Assembly (NCBI RefSeq): GCF_036178145.1
Contig: NZ_CP108067.1
Span: forward strand, 8,757,001 to 8,821,000
DNA: 64,000 bases
Source of the DNA: Streptomyces sp. NBC_00273
GTDB lineage: Bacteria > Actinomycetota > Actinomycetes > Streptomycetales > Streptomycetaceae
Reading direction: 5' to 3'
The notes beneath the pieces are model-generated. The model worked only from the letters and a program-made list of their open reading frames with translations. It ran no database searches and was not told the origin of the DNA. The translations under genes were made by a program, and so were the position numbers. This document shows positions 45,781 through 54,467 of the stretch, in pieces. Within the stretch, counting starts at the first letter, position 1; each line of letters begins with the position of its first letter.

Positions 45781-45811
45781 ATTCTGCGGTACGAGCGGGG
45801 CCTTGCCGCAA
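45781..45811 (-). promoter_or_regulatory. Candidate helR promoter overlapping the RAE
   Basis: On the minus strand TTGCGG (45811-45806) and CAGAAT (45786-45781) are 19 bases apart. The -35-like box lies inside the rifamycin-associated element. Spacing is acceptable but the -10 box is weak. Confidence 0.4.
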
Positions 45812-45816
45812 GCCCC
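45798..45816 (-). promoter_or_regulatory. Rifamycin-associated element (RAE)
   Basis: The minus strand reads GGGGCTTGCGGCAAGGCCC, identical, as far as I recall, to the 19-bp palindromic RAE found upstream of rifamycin-inducible resistance genes in actinomycetes. It is 136 bases upstream of the helR start and in the right orientation. It makes helR here likely inducible by rifamycins. Confidence 0.88.
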
Positions 45817-46146
45817 CCTGTGCGTTATAACTTGAGAGTGGAAAGGAGTGGGTACTCCTCCTTCCCCCGATCGTCCGGTCCCTACGGACGTCCTCCCCGC
45901 CGCCTGGCAGCACTCAGCGAGCCCGCGGCCGTTCACCTTCACCGCCCCCCGGCCGTGCCGCGTCGCCCGCCGCATTGATGTCGCCCGCCGCGTTCATTCG
46001 TACGGCCGAACTGCAGATGCCGTCCCCGGCGCGCCGGGGCAGGCTGTGGGGCAATGGGGAGCCGCCACCGCCTGCTCCGGTGCAGGTACAGCGTCATCCA
46101 CCGATCCTCCGGGATCCACGGCTCCCGACCCCGTAGGAGGTCAGCC

Positions 46147-47451
46147 ATGCAGGGTGACGAGAGCGCGGGCGAACTCGCGGCACTGCGGGCCAGGGTCGCC
46201 GCCCTGGAATCGGAGGCCGCGCAGCGGACTCCGCCGAAGCACCGGATGAAGTCGCTGTTGTCCGCCCTCCTGATCATCATCGGCTGCGTGCTGGCCCCCC
46301 TGGGCATCGTCGCGTCCTGGACGTCCAGCATCGTCGGGAACACCGACCGCTACGTCGCCACGGTCGCCCCGCTGGCTTCCGACCCGGACGTCCAGGCGGC
46401 CGCCGCGAACCGCGTCACCGCCGCCCTGATGGAGCACCTCGACCTCGCAACCCTGCTGGAGGACGTGGCCCCCGACCAACGGCCGCTGCTCCAGAAGGCA
46501 CTGGGCAAGCTCGGCGGTTCGCTGGAGGGCGCGGTCAGCAGCTTCGTGAAGGAGAAGGCGCAGGACGTCATCGCCTCGGACCAGTTCGAGACGATCTGGA
46601 CCAATGCCAACCGCACCATCCACACCTCGCTCGTCAAAGCCCTGACCGGCAGCGGCGACGGTGCGGTGAAGATCAAGAACGACGCGGTGAGCATCGACCT
46701 CGCGCCGGTGATCGAACAGGTGAAGACACGGCTCGTGGACGCCGGCATGGGCGTCGCGGCCAAGATCCCCGAGATCCACACCGACTTCACCGTCGTGCAG
46801 TCCAATGACATCGGCCGGGTCAAGACGGGCTTCCGGCTCCTGCAGATCCTCGGCGTGTGGCTGCCGATCATCGCCGTGCTGCTCGTCGCAGCGGGCGTGC
46901 TGCTCTCCGCCCACCGGCGCCGCATCCTGGTGACCGCGGCCCTCGCGGTGGCGTTCTCCGTCGCCGTCCTCGGGCTCGGCCTGACCGTCTTCCGCACCGT
47001 CTACCTCAACGCGCTCCCGGACACCGTCTCCCAGGCCGCGGCCGGCTCCGTCTACGACGCGATGATCCGCCTGCTGCGCACGACGATCCGCATGGTCGTG
47101 GTCCTCGGCATCGTGATCGCCCTCGCCGCCTGGCTCTCCGGTCCCGGCAAGTACGCCACGGCGGCCCGCCAGATCTGGCACTCCGGCATCGTCGCCACGC
47201 GTGCCACCGCCGATCGGCTGGGCCTGCGTACCGGCCCGGTCGGCCCGTTCATCCGGCGCCACCGCTCCTGGTTCACCTGGGTCCTGGTGGCCATCGCCGT
47301 CCTCGTGTACGTCCTGTGGTCCTACCCCACCGGCTGGGTGGTCGTGGGACTCGCCCTCGCCCTCCTCTTCGCGCTCGCGGTCACGGACTTCCTCGCCGAG
47401 GACACGTCCGCCCCCGCCGACGGGACGACCCCTAGCCCGCACCCGTCATGA
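46147..47451 (+). CDS. Polytopic membrane protein with large external loop
   Basis: 434 residues from ATG 46147 with TAGGAGG (46134-46140). An N-terminal coiled coil (ELAALRARVAALESEAAQRT) precedes a first helix (LLSALLIIIGCVLAPLGIVA), a long extracytoplasmic region of about 160 residues with YVATVAPLASDPDVQAAAAN, then helices near 240-300 and two at the end. The pattern fits a streptomycete membrane protein family without assigned function. It converges on the MFS exporter gene, and their stops overlap within TCATGA. Confidence 0.8.
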   Translation: MQGDESAGELAALRARVAALESEAAQRTPPKHRMKSLLSALLIIIGCVLAPLGIVASWTSSIVGNTDRYVATVAPLASDPDVQAAAANRVTAALMEHLDLATLLEDVAPDQRPLLQKALGKLGGSLEGAVSSFVKEKAQDVIASDQFETIWTNANRTIHTSLVKALTGSGDGAVKIKNDAVSIDLAPVIEQVKTRLVDAGMGVAAKIPEIHTDFTVVQSNDIGRVKTGFRLLQILGVWLPIIAVLLVAAGVLLSAHRRRILVTAALAVAFSVAVLGLGLTVFRTVYLNALPDTVSQAAAGSVYDAMIRLLRTTIRMVVVLGIVIALAAWLSGPGKYATAARQIWHSGIVATRATADRLGLRTGPVGPFIRRHRSWFTWVLVAIAVLVYVLWSYPTGWVVVGLALALLFALAVTDFLAEDTSAPADGTTPSPHPS

Positions 47452-49092
47452 CGGGGCGTCGGCCGGGCCGCGCCCCGCGGCCGGCTGGGCCGCGGGGATG
47501 CGCTGGGTGAAGAAGAGGGCGAGCAGGGCCGCCAGAGCGAGGAGGGCGAGTGCGGCCCGCAGACCCTCGATCCGCGCCTTCTCGTTCGCGTCGAGTGCGG
47601 CCTGGGCCACCACCGGATCCGTACCCGCGGCTTCGAGGGCTTCACTGAGCTGCTCGTCCGACAGGAAAGGGGCAGTGCCGGCGAGGGCGGTGTGCGCCTG
47701 GGTCTTGACGTCGGCCGGGATCGCCGGGTTCTGGTCGATGGAGGTGAGGAACGAGGTCGTCAGCACGGCGATCATGATCGACCCGGCGAGGGCGGTGCCG
47801 ATCGAGGCGCCGAGGTTGGTGACGGTGTTCTGGATGCCGCCGACCTCGGCGCTCTTCTCGTCCGGTACGGCCGACACGGTGACGGCCCCGAGCTGTGAGG
47901 CGAGCAGCCCGATCCCGAGCCCGATGAGCAGCATGGGGACGGTGACGACCTCCGGGCCGGAATCCGGGGTGAGGGCGGCCATGAGAATGACGGCGCCGGC
48001 GAACATCGCCAGGATGCCCCGCCGCACGACGCGCCGGGGTGAGGCGTTGGGGCTGAACTTGGGGACCCCGATCGCGGCGGCCAGCAGGGTGATGGAGAGC
48101 GGCAGGATCAGCGCGCCCGTGTGGAGGGCGGACAGGCCGAGCGCCACCGACAGGTAGAGCGGGACGACGAAGAACACGCCCATCTGTACGAGGTACTGGA
48201 AGAGGAACATCGTCAGCCCGCCGGAGAGCTGCCGGTTCTTCAACAGCTCCGGGTCGACGAGCGGTTCAGCGCCCCGCGTCGCCAGGCGCGCCTCCCAGCG
48301 GAAGAACAGCCAGACCAGCATCAGCCCGGCCAGCACCAGCCAGACGACGGGCGAGACGCCGAACCACGAGGGGCCCCCGGCCTTGGGCCGGAACCAGCCC
48401 CATTCGCTGGTCCGCAGGATGCCGAACACGAACAGCCCGATGCCCGCCGCGGACAGGACCGCACCGACCACGTCGATCCGCGGCCGGTGCTCCGGGGGCG
48501 CGTCGGCGATCCGCCGGGCCAGCAGCAGGATGACGAGGACCATCACGACCTCCCCGGCGAACACCCAACGCCAGGAGAAGAAGGTGGTCGCGAAGCCGCC
48601 GATGAGCGGTCCGACCGCGATCGCCACCGCTGCCGCCGCCGCGACCAGGCCGTAGGCGGCGGGCCGTTGCGCCTTGTCGAAGTTCGAGGCGACGAGCGCC
48701 ACGATCGCGGGCAGGATCAGCGCCGCTCCTACACCCTCCAGGAACGACCAGCCCAACAGCAGGACCGTCAGGTTCGGGGCGAGCGAGGTCGTCAGGGAAC
48801 CCAGTCCGTAGATGACGCAGCCGATCATGAACGCCCGCTTGCGGCCGATGAGCGCGCCGACCTTGCCACCGCTGATCATGAGCATCGCCATTACCAGCGT
48901 GTAGGCCGTGATCGCGCCCTGCATACCGCTCACCGTGGTGCCGATGTCCTCCGCCACCGTGGCGATCGAGACGTTCATCACCGAGCTGTCCAGGGCCATC
49001 AGGAACTGCCCGGCCGCAAGGGTCAGCAGGATGAGCTTCGTGTTCCCCGCGTTCCCGGCCGTCCCGGCCGGGCCCGCCTGCGCCGCTGTCAT
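47446..49092 (-). CDS. MFS transporter, DHA2 (14-TMS) drug exporter family
   Basis: 548 residues from ATG 49092. Fourteen transmembrane segments with DHA2 hallmarks LDSSVMNVSIATVAEDIG in helix 1 and GGKVGALIGRKRAFMIG in the loop after helix 2; DEKSAEVGGIQNTVTNLGAS later. An external loop of about 80 residues (QNPAIPADVKTQAHTALAGT) is typical of actinobacterial EmrB/QacA relatives. Proton-driven export of drugs or metabolites is known for the family; the substrate is unknown. No TetR gene is adjacent. Confidence 0.92.
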   Translation of the reverse strand: MTAAQAGPAGTAGNAGNTKLILLTLAAGQFLMALDSSVMNVSIATVAEDIGTTVSGMQGAITAYTLVMAMLMISGGKVGALIGRKRAFMIGCVIYGLGSLTTSLAPNLTVLLLGWSFLEGVGAALILPAIVALVASNFDKAQRPAAYGLVAAAAAVAIAVGPLIGGFATTFFSWRWVFAGEVVMVLVILLLARRIADAPPEHRPRIDVVGAVLSAAGIGLFVFGILRTSEWGWFRPKAGGPSWFGVSPVVWLVLAGLMLVWLFFRWEARLATRGAEPLVDPELLKNRQLSGGLTMFLFQYLVQMGVFFVVPLYLSVALGLSALHTGALILPLSITLLAAAIGVPKFSPNASPRRVVRRGILAMFAGAVILMAALTPDSGPEVVTVPMLLIGLGIGLLASQLGAVTVSAVPDEKSAEVGGIQNTVTNLGASIGTALAGSIMIAVLTTSFLTSIDQNPAIPADVKTQAHTALAGTAPFLSDEQLSEALEAAGTDPVVAQAALDANEKARIEGLRAALALLALAALLALFFTQRIPAAQPAAGRGPADAPS

Positions 49093-49179
49093 GCGCGCAG
49101 AGTGCCACGGCCGCGGGAGGCGGCCGGGCACCTCGCCCACCGTGTCAGCCGACTGGCCGAAGCGCCGGCCCGGTCCGGC

Positions 49180-50619
49180 TCAGGCCGCGACGGCGGTCAC
49201 CCGCCCGGAGGCGATGGCGTCCACCAAACGCTGGTGGTCGCGCTCGTTGAGGTCGGCGTAGCTCTCCGCGAACCGCACGAGCGCCTGGTCGAAGACGCCG
49301 CTACGGCCCAGGTACGCCGCGATGGCGATCCGGTCGCCGGACCGGGCGTGCGCCCGCGCCAGGGTCACGCCGCACAAGCCGGCGAAGACCCGCATGCCGC
49401 GCGGTACCATCCGGGCGGGTTCGGCGATGCCCTTCCAGTCGCGCAGCTGGCGTACGTAGAAGCTCCGTTCGAGGCCGTCGAGCCCGTGCGTCTGCTGCCA
49501 GCCGAGGAAGATGTCGCTCGCGGCCTGCATCAGCCGCTGGCCGGCCACGACCCGCTCGCCCCCGGTGGCGTACTCGCTGGGGCCCGCGTACGCGGCGAGC
49601 ACCGAATCACCGGCCTCCTTGGCCTGCAGGATCAGCGGGTCATCGCCGTCGCGGCCCAGCATCAGGACGATCCAGCAGCGCGTGCCGACACTGCCGACGC
49701 CCACCACCTTGCGGGCCATGTCGACGATGGAGTACTGCTGCAGGAGGTGTTTGCGGTCCGTCTGGAGACTGAGCTTGTACCGTCCGACGACCTCCCGGAT
49801 CTGGTCCTCGACCGAATCCTGGTCCTGACCCGGCAGCAGTTCGGAAGCCGGTGTGATCAGCTGCGGCACGGCGGCGAAGCGGCGCCGGCCGTCGACCACC
49901 TCGGTCAGCTTCTCGAACGCCTGCAGGCTGTCGCGACCGCGCGCCTTGCTCAGCGCCTCGGACACGTTCTTGCGGCCGCGGGTGTGGAGCGAGCCCTCCG
50001 CCAGCGCCTGGAGGTGCGTCTCGTCCACCCTCGCGTACCAGACGTCGAGGGTGCGCATCCCGGCGAAAGCGCGCATCTGCTCGCGGTAGCTGCGCACCGC
50101 CGCCGTCACGATCGACGCGCGCTCGCCGTCGGAGTAGCCGTTCTCCCGGCCGGCGATGACCAGACTGGTCGCCAGCCGCTTGACGTCCCATTCCCACGGC
50201 CCGGGCAGCGTCTCGTCGAAGTCGTTGATGTCGAACAGCAGGTTCCGTTCAGGGGAGCCGAGCAGCCGGAAGTTCAGCATGTGCGCGTCGCCGCACAGCT
50301 GGGCGCGGATACCCGAGTCGGGTGTGCCGGCCAGGTCACCGGCCATGATCGCGGCGGCGCCCCGATAGAAGCGGAACGGTGATTCAGCCATTCGGCCGTA
50401 GCGGATCGGCACCAGCTCCTGCAGCCGGGTGGCGGACTGCCGCTCGATGACGTCCATCGGGTCCGCCCGGTCGGACGACGGCTCGAAGTCCCCGTGGGCG
50501 GATCGGGGAGTCGCCGCCCGGGCGGCCCGGCCGTTCACGGCCCGGTCCTCGGCCGAGAGCCCGGGACCCTCTTCCGCCGCGGTCGGGGCCGCGGTCGCCG
50601 TCGTGTCGCGCATCGTCAT
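49180..50619 (-). CDS. DUF2252 protein (second of two)
   Basis: 479 residues from ATG 50619 (GGAGG seven bases upstream). Matches DUF2252 over its length: RYGRMAESPFRFYRGAAAIM, QLCGDAHMLNF, FDINDFDETLPGPWEWDVKR, ARKVVGVGSVGTRC, VAGQRLMQAASDIFLGW, ARAHARSGDRIAIAAYL. The N-terminal 50 residues are a disordered Ala/Ser-rich extension absent in the other copy. Putative kinase-like fold. It lies in a minus-strand row with the DHA2 exporter and YihY protein. Confidence 0.9.
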   Translation of the reverse strand: MTMRDTTATAAPTAAEEGPGLSAEDRAVNGRAARAATPRSAHGDFEPSSDRADPMDVIERQSATRLQELVPIRYGRMAESPFRFYRGAAAIMAGDLAGTPDSGIRAQLCGDAHMLNFRLLGSPERNLLFDINDFDETLPGPWEWDVKRLATSLVIAGRENGYSDGERASIVTAAVRSYREQMRAFAGMRTLDVWYARVDETHLQALAEGSLHTRGRKNVSEALSKARGRDSLQAFEKLTEVVDGRRRFAAVPQLITPASELLPGQDQDSVEDQIREVVGRYKLSLQTDRKHLLQQYSIVDMARKVVGVGSVGTRCWIVLMLGRDGDDPLILQAKEAGDSVLAAYAGPSEYATGGERVVAGQRLMQAASDIFLGWQQTHGLDGLERSFYVRQLRDWKGIAEPARMVPRGMRVFAGLCGVTLARAHARSGDRIAIAAYLGRSGVFDQALVRFAESYADLNERDHQRLVDAIASGRVTAVAA

Positions 50620-50705
50620 CGTCGGACCTCCCGGCCACCAGGACCCCTGTCTCCCAGCATGGCACTCACCCCACACCGCTGCCCCGCGGGCGCCCGCAGG
50701 GTCCC

Positions 50706-51602
50706 TCAGGGGCTCTCCTGCCGCAGCCCGCCCGGCACCGGGCTGCCCAGCCGCCGTGCCAGGTACGGCTCCTGCGCCAGCGCGGCGCCCAGGGTGATGC
50801 CGATGGCGACCGCCACGCACAGCACGATCAGCCACGACAGGACGACGAACACCGAGCCGGTGGACCCGTACGTGGCGAGCGACCGGTTGAGGGCGATCGG
50901 CATGTAAAACCGCGCTCCGAGCGACAGCGCGGTCACGGCGGCGGCCGTGATGAGCGCGCCGGGCAGCAGCGGGGGCCACTCGATCACCCCGCCCAGCAGC
51001 AGGTGCTGGCTCCACCACCAGGCCGCCGTCTGGAGGAGGAGCGTGAGGGGGATCCCGAGCCACAGGCCGAGTCCGAATCCGTCACGGACCGGCCCCTGGA
51101 AGATCAGCAGGACCATCCAGGCGAGGATCCAGGCGAACCAGCGCCAGATCGCGACCCTCGTCCCGCCCCGCGGGATCTGCCAGGCACGCTTGCACAGCCG
51201 CTGCATGGCACGGCTCACCGCGGTCGCCGACAGCAGCACGATCACGGCGCCGACCGCTCCGACGGCGTTGCGGATGTCCTCCTCACCGGAGCCGTCCAAC
51301 ATGTCGCCGAGTTGGGCGCTCGCCTGTCCGGTGAGGCCGAACATCGTGCGCACGGAGGAGACCAGCTGGTCGCGCACCCCCTCCGGGGCGAACGAGGCGA
51401 CGACGAAGAGCAGCGGCACGGCGGTCAGGAAGCACTGGGCGGCCAGTCGGGTGGCCGAGTCGAAGATGTTCACGCCGATCATGCGCTCCGTGACATGGGT
51501 GATCACGGGGAACCGGGTCTCGGCCCGCTCCTGCGTCCGTTTGGCGGCCGCGGCCAGCTCCCGGGAGCGCTCGCGCCACCGTGCCTTCCGCTCCGACCAC
51601 AT
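50706..51602 (-). CDS. YihY/virulence factor BrkB family membrane protein
   Basis: 298 residues from ATG 51602. A basic helical N-terminus (MWSERKARWRERSRELAAAA) leads to six transmembrane segments; conserved family elements are DSATRLAAQCFLTAVPLLFV, an external QASAQLGDMLDG loop, RAMQRLCKRAW and YGSTGSVFVVLSWLIVLCVA. The family was once thought to be ribonuclease BN; today it is regarded as a transporter or lipid-related membrane protein. Function here unknown. Divergent from the GAP gene. Confidence 0.88.
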   Translation of the reverse strand: MWSERKARWRERSRELAAAAKRTQERAETRFPVITHVTERMIGVNIFDSATRLAAQCFLTAVPLLFVVASFAPEGVRDQLVSSVRTMFGLTGQASAQLGDMLDGSGEEDIRNAVGAVGAVIVLLSATAVSRAMQRLCKRAWQIPRGGTRVAIWRWFAWILAWMVLLIFQGPVRDGFGLGLWLGIPLTLLLQTAAWWWSQHLLLGGVIEWPPLLPGALITAAAVTALSLGARFYMPIALNRSLATYGSTGSVFVVLSWLIVLCVAVAIGITLGAALAQEPYLARRLGSPVPGGLRQESP

Positions 51603-51755
51603 CAGCGGCCCGCAGCGGCGTACGGCACGGACGGCGGATGCCGGGTCGTCGTCATGGCGGGCCTCCTTCGTCTTGGTCCAGGTTGGTGGACGAAGACGAG
51701 GGCGGCATCTCGATGGGCAAAAGGTGTCGGAGCCCGGTCCGGTGCGTAGTGTCGT

Positions 51756-52430
51756 ATGTCGTCGCACGATTGGGGCGCCATGGTCCTCGACCTCATGCTC
51801 ATCGCGTTGGCCATCGCCCTCTACCCGCTGCCCATGATGGCGTTCATCCTCGTGGTGTCTTCGCCCAGAGGCGTGTGGAAGGGGCTGGCCTTCATCCTGG
51901 CGTGGCTGGCCAACCTCGTCGTGGTGATCGCGATCGTGCTGGCGCTGACCGGCGGCCAGCCCCCGTCGCCGCGTTCCCCGCCCGGCGTGGCGGCGCTCGC
52001 GCTCAAGCTGGCCATCGGGGTGGGACTGGTGGTCTACGGGGTGCGCCGCTACCGCCGCAGGAAGGAGAAGGCGGCCCGGGCCGCCGCCCCGAAGCCCTCC
52101 CACGTGGACGTGGGCTCGGTGTGGGCCGCGGCGGGCCTGGCCGTGCTGATCCAGCCGTGGGGCATGGTCGCGGCGGGCGCGACGACCGTGATCGAGGCCG
52201 ACACCTCGCACGCGACCACCTTCATCGCACTCTTCGGCTTCTGTCTGCTGGCCAGCTCCAGCCTGCTGGCCGCGGAGCTGTACATGGTGTTCGCACCGGA
52301 GGCCGCCCAGGCCCGGCTGCTGCGGATGCGTGCCTGGATGGAGGGCCACAAGGACGAGGCCATCGTGTTCCTCTGCCTGCTGCTCGGCCTGTGGCTGACC
52401 GCGCAAAGCATCTACGAGCTGACCAGCTGA
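51756..52430 (+). CDS. GAP family membrane protein (sulfolipid-addressing type)
   Basis: 224 residues from ATG 51756 (an ATG at 51780 is also plausible). Six transmembrane segments in the LysE-like arrangement: LMLIALAIALYPLPMMAFIL, SPRGVWKGLAFILAWLANLV, then basic linker RRYRRRKEK and further helices. This fits GAP/Sap (PF11139) proteins, which in mycobacteria help export glycolipids. The Streptomyces role is unknown. The stop codon lies inside an 8-bp tandem repeat. It begins a plus-strand GAP/DUF6325/SHOCT run. Confidence 0.82.
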   Translation: MSSHDWGAMVLDLMLIALAIALYPLPMMAFILVVSSPRGVWKGLAFILAWLANLVVVIAIVLALTGGQPPSPRSPPGVAALALKLAIGVGLVVYGVRRYRRRKEKAARAAAPKPSHVDVGSVWAAAGLAVLIQPWGMVAAGATTVIEADTSHATTFIALFGFCLLASSSLLAAELYMVFAPEAAQARLLRMRAWMEGHKDEAIVFLCLLLGLWLTAQSIYELTS

Positions 52431-52448
52431 CCAGCTGACCTGCTGACC
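52417..52448 (+). repeat. Four tandem 8-bp repeats over a stop codon
   Basis: Copies of AGCTGACC lie at 52417-52424, 52425-52432 and 52433-52440, with TGCTGACC at 52441-52448. The stop TGA of the GAP gene (52428-52430) is within the second copy. Strand slippage would alter the C-terminus. Confidence 0.85.
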
Positions 52449-52534
52449 GTGCCGGCGGGACCGGCCAGACGTGCGGGGGAGCGGGCAGCGTGCTGGAATG
52501 AAAAGACCTTCCCCCCTCTCCGACAGGAGCTGCC

Positions 52535-53011
52535 ATGAGCAGCGAGACCGAGCCGCGAGCCGATTTCGGCGACATCGACGAACTCGGCCCGGTCGACTAC
52601 ATCGTGGTCGAGTTCCCGGGCAACCGTATGACGGGCGAGGGGTTCCCGATCCTCGTCGACCTCGTCGACCGGGGCATCATCCGCATCTTCGACTTCGCCT
52701 TCATCCGTAAGGAGGAGGACGGCACGGTGACCGCGCTGGAGCTCCAGGACCTCGGTGGCGGCGAGGTCGACCTCACCGTGTTCGAAGGGGCGTCGTCCGG
52801 TCTGCTCGACGGCGGCGACATCCAGGAGGCCGCCGCCGCCCTGGAACCCGGGAGCTCGGCCGGGGTCATCGTGTACGAGAACACCTGGGCGGCCCCTTTC
52901 GCCCGTGCCCTGCGGCGCGGCGGAGCGCAGCTCGTGGCCGCCGGACGGATTCCCGTACAGGCCCTGCTGGCGTCGCTGGACGCACTGGAGGAACCGCCCG
53001 CCGGAGAGTGA
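52535..53011 (+). CDS. DUF6325 family protein
   Basis: 158 residues. Core reads GPVDYIVVEFPGNRMTGEG, FPILVDLVDRGIIRIFDFAF, ELQDLGGGEVDLTVFEGASS and VIVYENTWAAPFARALRRGG. This is the DUF6325 pattern, a small ferredoxin-like/alpha-beta cytoplasmic protein usually encoded beside SHOCT proteins. Function unknown; a stress-related role is commonly inferred. GACAGGAG precedes ATG 52535. The SHOCT gene starts 18 bases after its stop. Confidence 0.85.
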   Translation: MSSETEPRADFGDIDELGPVDYIVVEFPGNRMTGEGFPILVDLVDRGIIRIFDFAFIRKEEDGTVTALELQDLGGGEVDLTVFEGASSGLLDGGDIQEAAAALEPGSSAGVIVYENTWAAPFARALRRGGAQLVAAGRIPVQALLASLDALEEPPAGE

Positions 53012-53029
53012 AGCCCACACAGCCTGGAG

Positions 53030-53341
53030 ATGAGCACCATGCCCGGACTCCTTCGCGGGGTCGCCCGCACCGCCGTCATTGCGGGCACCGCCACCGCCGT
53101 GTCCAACCGCGTGTCCCGCCGCCAGGGCGGCCGCTGGGCGCAACAGGACGCCCAGCAGCAGGCCGAGATGGAGGCCCAGCAGCAGGCGGCGGCACCGCCG
53201 CCCCCGCCGCCCGCCGCGGCACCGCCGGCCGACGACATGACCACCAAGATCGAGCAACTGAAGCAGCTCAGCACCCTCAAGGAACAGGGCGTGCTGACCG
53301 AGACGGAGTTCGCCGAGCAGAAGCGCCGACTGCTCGGCTAG
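53030..53341 (+). CDS. SHOCT domain protein
   Basis: 103 residues. Residues 10-45 are basic and Gly/Arg rich (RTAVIAGTATAVSNRVSRRQ), then Gln-rich and Pro-rich linkers and the C-terminal SHOCT helix pair IEQLKQLSTLKEQGVLTETE plus FAEQKRRLLG. SHOCT is an oligomerisation or membrane-association module in many prokaryotic proteins. ATG 53030 with GGAGATGAGC at 53025; likely in one transcript with the DUF6325 gene. Confidence 0.9.
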   Translation: MSTMPGLLRGVARTAVIAGTATAVSNRVSRRQGGRWAQQDAQQQAEMEAQQQAAAPPPPPPAAAPPADDMTTKIEQLKQLSTLKEQGVLTETEFAEQKRRLLG

Positions 53342-53350
53342 ACGCCGGAG

Positions 53351-53394
53351 CGGAGGAGGGGGGTACGGACCGCGGTCCGTACCCCCCTCCTCCG
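53351..53394. terminator. 44-bp perfect palindrome, bidirectional terminator
   Basis: Arms CGGAGGAGGGGGGTACGGAC plus CG (53351-53372) and their exact complement (53373-53394) meet without a spacer, giving an unusually long perfect stem of up to 22 bp. It sits 10 bases after the SHOCT stop and 38 bases before the end of the convergent binding-protein gene. Confidence 0.9.
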
Positions 53395-53431
53395 TGGTCT
53401 CCGTGGTTCGCCCTTCAGCGGGGCGTGCGGG

Positions 53432-54391
53432 TCAGGAGCCGGCGTTGACGTTCGCCGAGGCGACCGCCCCCGTGCCCGCACCCCACTTGTCGAGTGCCTT
53501 CTTGTACGAACCGTCCTCGATGATCGCCGCCAGTGCCGCTTTGAGGGCGTCGCGCAGTTCGGTCCTGTCTTTGGCCACGGCCATTCCGAAGGGGCCGGCC
53601 TCGATCTGGTTGCCGACGATCTCGAAGGCGTTTCCGCCGTCGGTCTTGAGGGCCAGGTAGGCGGCCACCGGGTAGTCGTTGACCCCGGCGACGGCGCCGC
53701 CCGCCCGGACGCGGGTCTGGGCCTCGGCGTCGGTCGGGAAGGACTCGATCGAGACGGCCGGCTTCCCGGCCGCCTCGCACTCCTTCGACCGGGTCTTGAC
53801 CACGTCCTCGAAGGTGGTGCCCCGCTGGACGGCGGTCTTCCTTCCGCACAGGTCGGCGATGGACCTGATCTGCTGGGGGTTGCCCTTCTGGACGTACACC
53901 ACGGAGCCCGCGACGAAGTAGTCGACGAAATCGACACCGTTGCCGGTCTTCTGGCCCTTGTCGTCCAGGCCCTGCTGGCGGGCCACCGTATCGCTCATCG
54001 ACGACATCACGATGTCCTGCCGACCCGAGTTGAGGGAGGTGATGAGGCTGTCGAAGGTGCCGCTGGTGAAGACGAACTTCACGCCGAGCTGCTTGCCGAG
54101 CGCTTCGGCGACGTCCGGGTCGACGCCGACGATCCTTCCGTTCTCGGTGAACTCCATCGGGGCGTACGTGGCGTCCGTGCCGACCTTGATGACACCGGCC
54201 TGCTGGACGTCCGCGGGCAGCTCGGCGAAGAGCGGGGCGTCGCTCTTCGCGCCACCGCCGCTACCGGCACCGCCGGCGGCGGCGCTCCGGCCGGCTTCGG
54301 TCTGGTCCCCGCAGGCGCCCAGCAGCAAGGTGGCGGTGGTGGTGGCGAGGACGGCGGCGATCGTCCGTCGGGTCGGTATGCGTGCGGCCAT
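53432..54391 (-). CDS. ABC transporter substrate-binding lipoprotein (amino-acid type)
   Basis: 319 residues. Lipoprotein signal (AAVLATTTATLLLGAC, Cys about residue 27) followed by a Gly/Ala/Ser linker. The SBP_bac_3 domain is complete: VIKVGTDATYAPMEFTENGR, GVDPDVAEALGKQLG, FDSLITSLNSGRQDIVMSSM, DFVDYFVAGSVV, DLCGRKTAVQRGTTFEDVVK and IEAGPFGMAVAKDRTELRDAL. The family binds polar amino acids, ectoine or opines. No permease or ATPase gene adjoins, so it is an orphan receptor here or works with a distant system. Next upstream on the strand is the PLP enzyme. Confidence 0.92.
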   Translation of the reverse strand: MAARIPTRRTIAAVLATTTATLLLGACGDQTEAGRSAAAGGAGSGGGAKSDAPLFAELPADVQQAGVIKVGTDATYAPMEFTENGRIVGVDPDVAEALGKQLGVKFVFTSGTFDSLITSLNSGRQDIVMSSMSDTVARQQGLDDKGQKTGNGVDFVDYFVAGSVVYVQKGNPQQIRSIADLCGRKTAVQRGTTFEDVVKTRSKECEAAGKPAVSIESFPTDAEAQTRVRAGGAVAGVNDYPVAAYLALKTDGGNAFEIVGNQIEAGPFGMAVAKDRTELRDALKAALAAIIEDGSYKKALDKWGAGTGAVASANVNAGS

Positions 54392-54467
54392 GGCTGTGCT
54401 CTCTCTTGGGGACGGTGTGCAGGGGAGAACGTGGGGGCGCTGGGTGGAACGCCGGGCGTGCCCGGTC

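Larger units (their letters stand above)
45663..46146. other. Divergent intergenic region between helR and a membrane-protein gene
   Basis: 484 bases. It holds the RAE and helR promoter in its left part. Around 45840-45855 there is a short hairpin AGGAGT-GGGT-ACTCCT. TTATAA at 45825-45830 is the most AT-rich word. I see no protein-coding frame with a ribosome binding site. Confidence 0.45.
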
